In this document: in pieces, positions 7,581 to 14,641 of the stretch
Layout: every line of letters starts with the position of its first letter
Position numbering within the stretch: the stretch's first letter is position 1
NCBI GenBank assembly: GCA_046728115.1
Contig: JBKPDW010000139.1
Location: 1 to 15,809 of the forward strand
Direction of reading: 5' to 3'
Source of the DNA: CAVSWN01 sp046728115
Lineage (GTDB): Bacteria > Acidobacteriota > Vicinamibacteria > Vicinamibacterales > CAVVIG01
DNA length: 15,809 nucleotides
Position numbers and translations under genes: made by a program
The notes under the pieces: model-generated
Seen by the model: only the letters and a program-made list of their open reading frames with translations
Told to the model about the DNA's origin: nothing
Databases searched by the model: none

Positions 7581-7941
7581 TCGATCCTCCTTGTCGACCC
7601 GACGTGGTTTATAGATTTTCCCCGCTCATGTGGCTGTTTCGCAACTCAATTTCTCTCAGCGCCTGCCAACCGAGCCGTTATTAGGATTGGTGCGCCCCCT
7701 CAAGGATGCTCCCATTTCTCCACCGCCGCGAGATGCCGAATCGATTGGTGGGCGGGCTTGAAAATTACACGTCGCGTTCGCTGGCATTGTGCAACGCGAC
7801 GTGAGTGGAGGCAAGCTGAATTCGCTGGTTTTGAGAGGAGTCTCCGGCGTTTTGTGACAGCGGACGACTCGCTTGCCGAGCCGCGTTTGTCTTGAGAAAT
7901 CCTGATACGCCTTTAGAAGATCTGAAACGCAACGCGGGCCG
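7581..7941. other. Intergenic region before the Rieske gene
   Basis: About 360 bases with no gene. It holds a strong hairpin (7768-7803) serving as a likely terminator of the copper monooxygenase gene. A TATAAA box on the minus strand at 7607-7612 is a possible -10 for the Rieske gene; no -35 at the right distance was found. The rest shows nothing recognisable. Confidence 0.5.
7761..7803 (-). terminator. Hairpin with 11-bp perfect stem, likely terminator of copper monooxygenase gene
   Basis: CACGTCGCGTT (7768-7778) and AACGCGACGTG (7793-7803) are exact inverted copies around a 14-base loop. On the minus strand the stem is followed by TAATTTTC, a short broken U tract. It lies about 140 bases past the stop at 7942. 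It could instead be a protein-binding palindrome for the Rieske promoter region. Confidence 0.6.
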
Positions 7942-10035
7942 TCACGGGCTGCCAGACGGATCGCCGACCGTGATGGTGAACGAATTACCCGTCCGCAGCA
8001 TGCCGTCGCTCGCCACGACGCGCAGGACGTACGTGCCAGGCTGCGTGAAGATCGCAGTGACTTCCACTTCGTCGGAGCTCTTGACACGCGTGAACCCGTC
8101 CGGCACGAACTTCACGGCCGCCGGACCGCGATACACGATCACCGCCACCGACATGCCGGCCGGAGCGCGGCGCGGTCTGAAGATCGGCACGTTGTTCGGA
8201 ACGCGTGCCGCGCGATCCGGCGTGGCGGCGCGTGCGCCCGCAACCGCCGAAGTCGCCGGGGCGCGACCGCGGCGGGCGGCGAGCAGGCGATCGTATTCGG
8301 CGTTGCCGATCGTGTAGTAGTTGACCCACGAAAAACTCATTTCGTCGATCGTGCGATTGCCGTTGCCCACCCAGTTCACAGGATCGGGATTTGTCTTGCT
8401 CGCCGCGTTGTCGTGCCAGTTGATCACGTGCAGGATCGTTCCGGCCGGGAAGATCGGGGCGACTTCGTCACTCCAGTTGTAGACCATGGCCGCCCCGAAC
8501 TGGAAGCGCGCGCATGCAACCTGTTCAACACGCTCGTCGGCGCCGCCGGTCGGATAGATCAGTTCGAGGCACTCGGCCTTGCCGCGCGCATGCATGTGCG
8601 GCTGAAAGCCCGTCAGCACGCCCGGCGTGTCGAAGCGGGTGTAGCCATCGCTCCGAATGTACGGAGCGCCGGAAGGAAGATCCAGATCACCGCCGTGGCC
8701 CAGGCCCCTCGTCAGCTGCAGGTGCTTCGGCACGTAGCCCCGCGGATGAAACACGAAGGCCACCTGTGAGGCATCGGTCAATTCCTCGCCCGTCGAGTGA
8801 TAGTGCACTTCGAACCTGATTTTGCTGCCGGCCTTCAGGAGGCGGGCCGATCCGTCGGGAAAGCGCTCGCCGCCCTTGCCAACCGAATACTCGACGAGGA
8901 ACTCACCGCGCTGAAAAAAATCATCGTCGCCGACATTGGTCGTCGCCGCCGACGGCTGGCTTGTGCTGTCCTCGGCATACGCGAGGATGTGGTGGACGGC
9001 TTTGGCGGTCGCCGCGCTGCCGGGCTTGGCCTCGATGGCCTTGACGTACCGATCGGCAGTCAACCCGGACGGCACCGTGTACACCGCCCACCAATCGGCG
9101 CCTGCCGCGGCCACCTTGTAAGGTGTCGCCGTCACGACGAGATCCGGTTTGCCGATGTGCCACACGCCCTCGTCCGCAAAATGTTTCGGCGGCGGCAACT
9201 CGGCTGGATTGCCCAGCAGGGCGCCGCCGTCGACCCACCTGACGATGATGGAGATCTCGTCGTCGGTCAACGACGGATCGTTCTTGTATTTCTCGATGCC
9301 CACGTTACGGACGACGTGCCACGGCGGCATCTCGCGGGCGGCGACCTTCGCCTTGATCGCGGCGGCCCACGGACGCGCGTCCTCGTAGGTGAGCAGCGAC
9401 ATCGGCGCGACGGTGCCCGGTCGATGACAGCTCTGACAGGCGCGCTGGAAAACCGGTGCAACATCTTTTGCGAACGTCACAGGCGCGGCATCCGCCGCGG
9501 GCGATCGAGGCGCCGCGAGCCGGAACTCCGGGTTGATGCTGACGCGCGGCGGCGGGCCCTTGGATGTCTCGTCGATGCCGCCGCCGCCCGCGTTCTGGAT
9601 CTCGACAACATGATCGATCTCCCAGATCGGCGCGAGCGATCCGTACGCCTTCTCCGTCTTGCCGTGCGCCGTCAGCGTCCAGACGACTTGCTGGGATCCC
9701 CAGTCCTTCGGCACCGTGACCCGGAACGCGAATCGATTCAAACGCGGGTAGAAGTAGGCGGGCTGACCGACGTCGGGCCCCTCGGGTTCGAAGTGATTGT
9801 CAGGCCCGACCGGCAGGATTACTTCTTCGACGTAGTTCCGATTGAAATACCCGAAGGCCATATCGAACGAGCCGTCGGCGTTGCGCCGCCATCCCTCGAA
9901 GATCGGCACGACGGCCTGGCCCGAGTTGTAGCGGATGCGGAGATCGTCTGGGGGCTGAGCGCTCGCGCTGCCGATGAGGAGCATAAGGACAGCGGCCGTC
10001 CACGCCGCTGTGGCACCGCAGCTGCGTTGTATCAT
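7942..10035 (-). CDS. Cytochrome c-copper type II monooxygenase fusion (PHM/DBH-like)
   Basis: A 697-residue exported protein. A Sec signal (AAVLMLLIGSASAQ) is followed by an N-terminal domain of unknown type (about 30-160), then a single-heme cytochrome c segment with C200-Q-S-C203-H204. Next comes a copper monooxygenase of the peptidylglycine-hydroxylating/dopamine-beta type. All six copper ligands can be placed: H348-H349 (VHHILAY) and H411 (VHYHSTG) for one copper; H480 and H482 (PHMHARGK) and M566 (DEMSFSW) for the other. Spacings of about 62, 69 and 84 residues resemble those of animal PHM. The last 80 residues look like an Ig/PKD-type beta domain (GTYVLRVVASDG). Animal enzymes take electrons from ascorbate; the fused heme suggests cytochrome-delivered electrons here. 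The substrate is unknown. The start at 10035 is chosen for the signal peptide; ATG 10047 is also possible. No Shine-Dalgarno is clear. Its start overlaps that of the divergent cytochrome gene. Confidence 0.9.
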   Translation of the reverse strand: MIQRSCGATAAWTAAVLMLLIGSASAQPPDDLRIRYNSGQAVVPIFEGWRRNADGSFDMAFGYFNRNYVEEVILPVGPDNHFEPEGPDVGQPAYFYPRLNRFAFRVTVPKDWGSQQVVWTLTAHGKTEKAYGSLAPIWEIDHVVEIQNAGGGGIDETSKGPPPRVSINPEFRLAAPRSPAADAAPVTFAKDVAPVFQRACQSCHRPGTVAPMSLLTYEDARPWAAAIKAKVAAREMPPWHVVRNVGIEKYKNDPSLTDDEISIIVRWVDGGALLGNPAELPPPKHFADEGVWHIGKPDLVVTATPYKVAAAGADWWAVYTVPSGLTADRYVKAIEAKPGSAATAKAVHHILAYAEDSTSQPSAATTNVGDDDFFQRGEFLVEYSVGKGGERFPDGSARLLKAGSKIRFEVHYHSTGEELTDASQVAFVFHPRGYVPKHLQLTRGLGHGGDLDLPSGAPYIRSDGYTRFDTPGVLTGFQPHMHARGKAECLELIYPTGGADERVEQVACARFQFGAAMVYNWSDEVAPIFPAGTILHVINWHDNAASKTNPDPVNWVGNGNRTIDEMSFSWVNYYTIGNAEYDRLLAARRGRAPATSAVAGARAATPDRAARVPNNVPIFRPRRAPAGMSVAVIVYRGPAAVKFVPDGFTRVKSSDEVEVTAIFTQPGTYVLRVVASDGMLRTGNSFTITVGDPSGSP
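10030..10035 (+). promoter_or_regulatory. Candidate -10 box of second cytochrome c gene
   Basis: TATCAT resembles a -10 box and lies 10 bases before the ATG at 10046. It overlaps the start codons of both divergent genes. The layout resembles that of the paralogous cytochrome gene at 5341. There is no good -35. Confidence 0.25.
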
Positions 10036-10045
10036 GGCGCCTGTC

Positions 10046-10489
10046 ATGTCAAAGCAGAGTGAACGTGGTTGGGTGACGCCTCCGGCCATCCTCATGATCT
10101 TTCTTGTCGTGTTGGTCGCCCGCGCTGTGTCTGTCGCGCAAGAATCGAACCAGAGCGCGAAGCTGGGCGCATACACGGCCACTCAGGCCGAGCGCGGGTA
10201 CGAAGAGTACCGCAAGAGTTGCGCAAGTTGCCACAAAGACGACATGAGCGGCAGCACCGAGGCGCCTCCGCTCATGGGTGAGAAGTTCATGACGGCGTGG
10301 CAGGACAGCAGCGTCGGAGATTTGGTCGATCTCGTCCGTAATACGATGCCGTACGACCAGCCGAACTCGCTGCGGCCGCAAGCCTACGTCGACATCGTCG
10401 CGGCGATGCTTCAGCGCAACAATTACCGCGCCGGGCCTGATGAACTTCCTGTCGATGCTGAGAGGCTCAAAAATCTGACACTGAAATAA
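10046..10489 (+). CDS. Small exported cytochrome c (single heme), paralogue of the one at 5341
   Basis: A protein of 147 residues (151 if started at 10034) with a hydrophobic signal segment (AILMIFLVVLVARAVSVAQ) and one heme motif, C59-A-S-C62-H63. The probable Met ligand is in TMPYDQP. It is a periplasmic electron carrier. It lies between the copper monooxygenase gene (divergent, starts overlapping) and the PQQ dehydrogenase gene (convergent), so it may serve either one. Neither start has a Shine-Dalgarno. The start at 10046 was preferred because the -10-like TATCAT would put transcription start at about 10042, but 10034 cannot be excluded. Confidence 0.88.
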   Translation: MSKQSERGWVTPPAILMIFLVVLVARAVSVAQESNQSAKLGAYTATQAERGYEEYRKSCASCHKDDMSGSTEAPPLMGEKFMTAWQDSSVGDLVDLVRNTMPYDQPNSLRPQAYVDIVAAMLQRNNYRAGPDELPVDAERLKNLTLK

Positions 10490-10526
10490 GAAGGCCGACC
10501 CAGCCGCGATCGGCGGATCGGCCTTC
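10490..10526. terminator. Terminator-type hairpin between convergent genes
   Basis: GAAGGCCGA (10490-10498) and TCGGCCTTC (10518-10526) form a perfect 9-bp stem, with a nested GCCG/CGGC stem in the loop. It begins just after the cytochrome stop (10487-10489) and lies 25 bases from the PQQ gene stop. On the minus strand it is followed by TTATTTC; on the plus strand there is no U tract. Confidence 0.75.
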
Positions 10527-10550
10527 CCGACACCAGGCGCAAGAACGCCC

Positions 10551-12506
10551 TTACTGTGGAGCGAACGCCAGCAGCACGTTGCCGGGCGAGCCGCCCAGGA
10601 TCGCGTAGCCGGTTCCCATGTACATCATGCCGTCGAGGATCGTCGGCGAAGACGCGCCTATGCCGCCGCCCATGCCCTTTACGCCGTTGATCGTATCGAA
10701 CGGATGGTTGGTTTTGAATTCCCAGATGATCTTGCCGTCCTTCGATGAGTAGGCACGGAGCACTCCGTCGCGCGAACCCGTGAACACCGCACCGGGGATG
10801 GCTGTCGCCGCCGCCCAGTTGCCGGAGTTGCACGTCAGGCGCGAATTCGGATCTTCACAATCGCTGGGCTTCGGCACCTTCGTGTACCAGACCCGTTCTC
10901 CGGTTGTCACCTTGATGGCCGCGAGCGCGCCGGTCTGATCCGTGAAGGGGAGCGGTCTGTAGAAAAGCTCTCCGTCGAAGGCGCCGCCGAACGCGGCGCC
11001 GTTGGGCGCCAGCGAGTCGCCCGCCTGGGTTACCCAGACCTTCGCGCCCTTGTTGTCGGGATCGAGCGCCGTGATGCGTCCGCTCTCCTGCGTGCCGAGC
11101 AGGAGCCGACGTCCGGTCGGCAACTTGACGAGCATCGTCTGACTCACGTCGTCGCCCGGGCCCTGGATGTAGCCGGGACAGTTGATCCGGCGCTCCGGGC
11201 CGCGACCGCAGCCGCCCTCGTCGCGATCCGACGACGTCGCGAGCAACTGCGTGGTCCACAGCTTCTTGCCGGTGTCCACGTCAACTGCCTGGACGGCGTC
11301 GCACGCGCCCCAGTCGAAGTCAGGCCGCGTGAAGTGCTCGCTGATGTAGCAATTGCCAAGGCCGATGTACGCGACGCGCTTCGTGGGGTCGACGGTCATC
11401 GAGCTCCAGTTCCCGGCGCCCGCCGGCCCATAGAGGTCCATGCCGGCTGTGTTCTTCTTTCCGAGCGAGTACGGCCGTTCTCCGAACGCATACGTCTTCC
11501 ACATCTGCTTTCCGGTTTTTGCGTTCACGCCCACAATGCTGCCCTGGAATTTGCAGCACTCGTATTCGACCTGCGAGCCCGTTTGTTCCTCCCACGAGGC
11601 GACAGGCACGAGCAGCTTGCCGTCCTTCGGATCGATGACCACTGCCGCCGTGATCTTCGAGCCCGGATGCGGGTCTGCCCTCATGCTCCAGAGGCTCTGG
11701 CCAGTTTCGGCATTGACGGCATGAACCATTCCCGTCATGTCTCCGAAGTAGGCCGCGTACCGGGCGCTCGGGTTGTCCTTGAGCTCTTCCACGCTGACAG
11801 CGGCTCGCACCTGGGCCTTGGCGTTGTACGACCAGTACGCGCAGCCGGTCTTCGCGTCGAGCGCGTAGACGTAGTTGTTGTCGGTGGCCATGAACAGTGC
11901 GCCGCCTACAACCACAGGCTGCGCCCAGGCGACCGACGCCGCGTCGGGAAATGCAAACGCCCATTTCAGCTTCAAATTCGGTACTTGCTCCGCGGTAATT
12001 CCCGCCTGCTGCGTCGTGATGAACCGATTGTTCGTGGTCGGATCAGGACTCCAGCCATTCCATCGCGGCTTGCTGTTGATGTTCTCCAGCTTGAGCGGCG
12101 CGGGACACTTGTTCGACATCACCGAGATGTCGCGCGCCGGTGTGCCGGCGAACTGCTTGCCTGTCACCAGCTCCGCGATCGCGCGGCGCTGGTTGTCGGT
12201 CATCGTGACCTTGCCCTCGTGCGCCGGGATCGATTTCTGCAGCGCTTCGACGATTCTCTCGGGCGTGAGCGCGCGCATCGCGTCGCGGGTCGGCGCGTTG
12301 TGCGAAACGGACGCTGGATTGTCGTGGCAAATCGCGCAGCCCCCTTCGAAACGGCTCGTCATCTGCGCGGGATACACGGGCTCGTTCGCGTTTGGCTGGC
12401 CGCGGCCACCGCCACGCCCCTGTGTCCCCTGCGCCCTGGCGCTGGCGGGAACGAGCATGCTTAGCGTGACCAGCAGAATGAGCGTCACAGCGACTCGCGT
12501 ACGCAT
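10551..12506 (-). CDS. Quinohemoprotein PQQ-dependent dehydrogenase (polyvinyl-alcohol dehydrogenase-like)
   Basis: A 651-residue periplasmic alcohol dehydrogenase. It has a Sec signal (VTLILLVTLSMLVPASARAQ), an N-terminal cytochrome c domain with C57-A-I-C60-H61, then a beta-propeller from about residue 145 to the end. PQQ-type blades ending in a W or aromatic dock are seen at about 206-227, 261-274, 324-337, 405-418, 528-541 and 583-597 (for example VGVNAKTGKQMW). Adjacent cysteines C317-C318 recall the vicinal disulfide over PQQ in methanol and ethanol dehydrogenases. D452/D453 in GPGDDVSQ are candidates for the catalytic Asp, not proven. Heme at the N-terminus is the arrangement known from polyvinyl-alcohol dehydrogenases; most quinohemoprotein alcohol dehydrogenases carry it at the C-terminus. 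The ATG at 12506 has AAGGAG at 12514-12519. Oxidised substrates are probably alcohols; the exact one is unknown. Confidence 0.9.
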   Translation of the reverse strand: MRTRVAVTLILLVTLSMLVPASARAQGTQGRGGGRGQPNANEPVYPAQMTSRFEGGCAICHDNPASVSHNAPTRDAMRALTPERIVEALQKSIPAHEGKVTMTDNQRRAIAELVTGKQFAGTPARDISVMSNKCPAPLKLENINSKPRWNGWSPDPTTNNRFITTQQAGITAEQVPNLKLKWAFAFPDAASVAWAQPVVVGGALFMATDNNYVYALDAKTGCAYWSYNAKAQVRAAVSVEELKDNPSARYAAYFGDMTGMVHAVNAETGQSLWSMRADPHPGSKITAAVVIDPKDGKLLVPVASWEEQTGSQVEYECCKFQGSIVGVNAKTGKQMWKTYAFGERPYSLGKKNTAGMDLYGPAGAGNWSSMTVDPTKRVAYIGLGNCYISEHFTRPDFDWGACDAVQAVDVDTGKKLWTTQLLATSSDRDEGGCGRGPERRINCPGYIQGPGDDVSQTMLVKLPTGRRLLLGTQESGRITALDPDNKGAKVWVTQAGDSLAPNGAAFGGAFDGELFYRPLPFTDQTGALAAIKVTTGERVWYTKVPKPSDCEDPNSRLTCNSGNWAAATAIPGAVFTGSRDGVLRAYSSKDGKIIWEFKTNHPFDTINGVKGMGGGIGASSPTILDGMMYMGTGYAILGGSPGNVLLAFAPQ

Positions 12507-12591
12507 CGGCGTTCTCCTTGTGCCCAGAAACTCACATGACGACCGGGCGGGACCGCCCCGATCGACGGAGCGGCGCGGGACATCCGGGCTA

Positions 12592-12620
12592 ACGATACGC
12601 GGTGGTTGCACCCCAGTCAA
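12592..12620 (-). promoter_or_regulatory. Sigma70-type promoter of PQQ dehydrogenase gene
   Basis: On the minus strand a -35 box TTGACT (12615-12620) is followed by exactly 17 bases and a -10 box TATCGT (12592-12597). The predicted transcription start is near 12585, giving a leader of about 80 bases before the ATG at 12506. This is the best promoter in the window by sequence. Confidence 0.65.
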
Positions 12621-12664
12621 CGGGGAAACGTGCATCGCGAGGCCTCAGGAGTTCTTTGTTGATC

Positions 12665-13020
12665 TCAAGCGTTCTTATAACGATCTGTCATTACGACGCA
12701 GTGGATCGCGCGCTCCACTCGCGATCGAAGACCGGGCGGCTGACGAACGATTTCTGTGTGCCCACGCCCCGCCGCCGAGAGCGCCGCGTGCAGATTCGCG
12801 CGCGATCGCTTCGTGCTCGTCGAATCCCTTGGCGAGAAATACCGCGAAACTGCCGATGAATGCGTCGCCGGCGCCCGTCGTGTCTTTCGTGCCAACTGAA
12901 CGCCGGGGACGAGCTCGATGCCTTGACCGGTTGCGAGCAGCGCGCCGGACGCGCCGAGCGTGATGATCACGCGCGTGAGTCCGCGGCCGATCAGATCGCG
13001 CGCCGCATAGCCCGCGACGA
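12665..13020 (-). pseudogene. rbsK: Ribokinase (PfkB family) remnant, C-terminal part only
   Basis: Read across three frames, this is the last third of a ribokinase. AARDLIGRGLTRVIITLGAS and GALLATGQGIELVPGV are in one frame. VGTKDTTGAGDAFIGSF, holding the PfkB signature DTTGAGDAF with the catalytic Asp, is in another. ANLHAALSAAGRGHTEI is back in the first. The breaks fall near 12893 (one base short) and near 12802 (one base short). The N-terminal half, with the ribose-binding lid, is missing. An intact ribokinase would phosphorylate ribose from the nucleoside hydrolase encoded next door. The neighbouring genes have no such breaks, so sequencing error is less likely than true decay. Confidence 0.8.
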
Positions 13021-13039
13021 TGACGCGATAGGTTGAAAC

Positions 13040-13374
13040 GGGCTGCATCGCCGTCGTTTGAAGGGCGCCGGTGATCCAACCCGCGGTCAGCGAGCCGACC
13101 GCTGTCGCGATGGAGCCCGCGACAGGCCAGGCCGGCCATGTCGACGCCCGCGACCAGCAGAAGGTTCGCGACGTTGAACATTGCCGCCGCCGAGAAGCGC
13201 CAGCAGGATGTTGCTCGGATCGGCGCCCTTCACGTTGGCGAGAAAGCTGTCGGGGCCCCCTCGCGAGCCGAGGGTGAGCGTAAAGAAGAGGGCAATCAGT
13301 TCCCAGGAGCCCCAGCACACCGTGCTGGCGATCATCATCAGGAGCGCAACGCCGAACGTATCGGGTGTGAACAT
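13040..13374 (-). pseudogene. DMT-superfamily sugar/nucleoside transporter remnant, N-terminal part only
   Basis: The start MFTPDTFGVALLMMIASTVCWGSWE is the typical first helix of glucose/ribose-type DMT permeases. After the GSWE segment about 20 residues normally present are absent, and the text resumes at LIALFFTLTLGSRGG and NVKGADPSNILLALLGGG. One extra base near 13180 shifts to the frame MFNVANLLLVAGVDMAGLA, and another near 13130 shifts again. The C-terminal two thirds of the transporter are missing and ribokinase sequence follows directly, so a deletion has fused two gene remnants. The segment of about 13040-13125 (AGSIATAVGSLTAGWITGAL) is membrane-like but I cannot align it confidently. 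It is divergent from the nucleoside hydrolase gene. Confidence 0.78.
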
Positions 13375-13393
13375 GCGGGGGCTCCGAGGCCGC

Positions 13394-13403
13394 GATTATA
13401 ATC
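13394..13403. promoter_or_regulatory. Palindromic GATTATAATC, possible shared -10 for divergent transcription
   Basis: The perfect 10-base palindrome contains TATAAT on both strands, between the decayed transporter gene (minus, starts 13374) and the nucleoside hydrolase gene (plus, starts 13499). No -35 was found in either direction at 16-18 bases, so the call is tentative. Confidence 0.35.
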
Positions 13404-13498
13404 GCCATGCACCACCGTCGCGGGCCGTGCACCCCCGTCTCCGTAGTTCAGGGATGGAGGTGGGCACGAGGTGCGGACAAACGAGCGAGGGTGAAGAG

Positions 13499-14599
13499 AT
13501 GCTGAAGCACATCGTGATCGCGACGCTCACCGCCGTAGCGCTGTCCGCGCGCGCGGCCGCAGCCGCACCCGAGAAAGTGATCCTCGACAGCGACTTCACG
13601 ACGATCGGCGACGACGGGAAGGTCGGCGTCATGGCCGCGCAGCTGCATGCGGCGAAGGTTATCGAGCTGCTGGGCATCACGGTCGTCGCCGGCAACGGGT
13701 GGCTGAGCCAGGAGGTCGCGGACGCGCTCAAAGCGGTCGAGCGCCTCGGCATCGCCGACACCGTCGGCGTCTATGCGGGCGCCCGTTATCCGCTCGTCCA
13801 CGATTACAGGACCATGACGCAGGAACGAGCGATGTGGGGCGTCGGCGGCTCCTGGTACCGGCGGCCCGAGCCCGCCGACAGCGAGCTCGTGGCGCCACTC
13901 GACGGCTTCGCCACCTCCGCACGGCTGCAGAAGCAGCACGCCGTGAATTTCATCATCGACACCGTCAAGAAATACCCGCACGAGGTGTCGCTGCTGGTGA
14001 TCGGGCCCATGACGAACATCGCACTGGCCATCCGCATGAGCCCGGAGATCGTCCCGCTGATCAAACGCATCGTGTTCATGGCGGGCGCGTTCGAGGTGCC
14101 GGGCAACACGACGCCCGCCGCCGAGATGAACGTCTGGTACGACCCCGAAGCCGCGCGTGCCGTCGTCCGCCAGCCGATCGATCAGGCGTTCATTCCGCTC
14201 GACGTGACCAATACGGTGCCGATGAACAAGGACATCTTCGACCGGATTACGCGCAACGCCGATTCGATCATCGCGAAGCTGTTGCTGAATTCCGGCTTCG
14301 CGCGGACGCTGCAGCAGAATCCCAAGGCCACGTCGTACATTTACGACACCCTCGCCTTGGCGTATCTCGTCGATCCCACTTACGCAACCGATGTCGCCGA
14401 CATGTGGGTGGATGTGGACCTGGCGTGGGGTCCCAGTTACGGCCGCACGCTCGGCTATCGCGAGACCCAGACGCCGGCGGCCAACTACCTCCAGAAGTGC
14501 AAGGTGGTCCGCCGGTTCGACAACGAGCGCTTTTTCAAGCTGTACGTCGATCTGCTGACCAGGCCGGTGCCAGTTCGCCCCGGCAGCGCGGAACCCTGA
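13499..14599 (+). CDS. Exported nucleoside hydrolase (IU-NH family)
   Basis: A 366-residue enzyme predicted to split nucleosides into base and ribose. A Sec signal (HIVIATLTAVALSARAAAAA) sends it to the periplasm. The Ca/ribose-binding cluster is D30-S-D32-F-T-T-I-G-D38-D39, a longer form of the family's DxDxGxDD motif. Further family landmarks are GPMTNIA (169-175), NVWYDPEAA (211-219) and D283 in YIYDTLALAYLVDP, which stands at the late catalytic/metal-binding Asp and has Tyr before it where IU-type enzymes have His. The ATG at 13499 has GAGGGTGAAGAG just before it. Which nucleoside it prefers cannot be told. Free ribose would once have been handled by the neighbouring transporter and ribokinase, which are now broken. 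Confidence 0.92.
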   Translation: MLKHIVIATLTAVALSARAAAAAPEKVILDSDFTTIGDDGKVGVMAAQLHAAKVIELLGITVVAGNGWLSQEVADALKAVERLGIADTVGVYAGARYPLVHDYRTMTQERAMWGVGGSWYRRPEPADSELVAPLDGFATSARLQKQHAVNFIIDTVKKYPHEVSLLVIGPMTNIALAIRMSPEIVPLIKRIVFMAGAFEVPGNTTPAAEMNVWYDPEAARAVVRQPIDQAFIPLDVTNTVPMNKDIFDRITRNADSIIAKLLLNSGFARTLQQNPKATSYIYDTLALAYLVDPTYATDVADMWVDVDLAWGPSYGRTLGYRETQTPAANYLQKCKVVRRFDNERFFKLYVDLLTRPVPVRPGSAEP

Positions 14600-14604
14600 G
14601 TGCC

Positions 14605-14632
14605 CGGCGCGACAGCTCCTGCTGCCGCGCCG
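14605..14632. terminator. Terminator-type hairpin between convergent genes
   Basis: CGGCGCG (14605-14611) pairs with CGCGCCG (14626-14632). Inside, CAGC and GCTG pair around a TCCT tetraloop, separated by a single A-C mismatch. The stem sits between the nucleoside hydrolase stop (14599) and the receptor stop (14642). There is no U tract on either side, so termination efficiency is uncertain. Confidence 0.6.
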
Positions 14633-14641
14633 ATATCCCCT

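Noticed and set aside
8797..10062. Long open frame of 421 codons on the plus strand
   Set aside because: It is antisense to the copper monooxygenase gene, whose metal ligands are all conserved; the composition is that of a shadow frame.
11334..12464. Open frame of 376 codons on the plus strand
   Set aside because: It is antisense to the PQQ dehydrogenase and has no recognisable motif.
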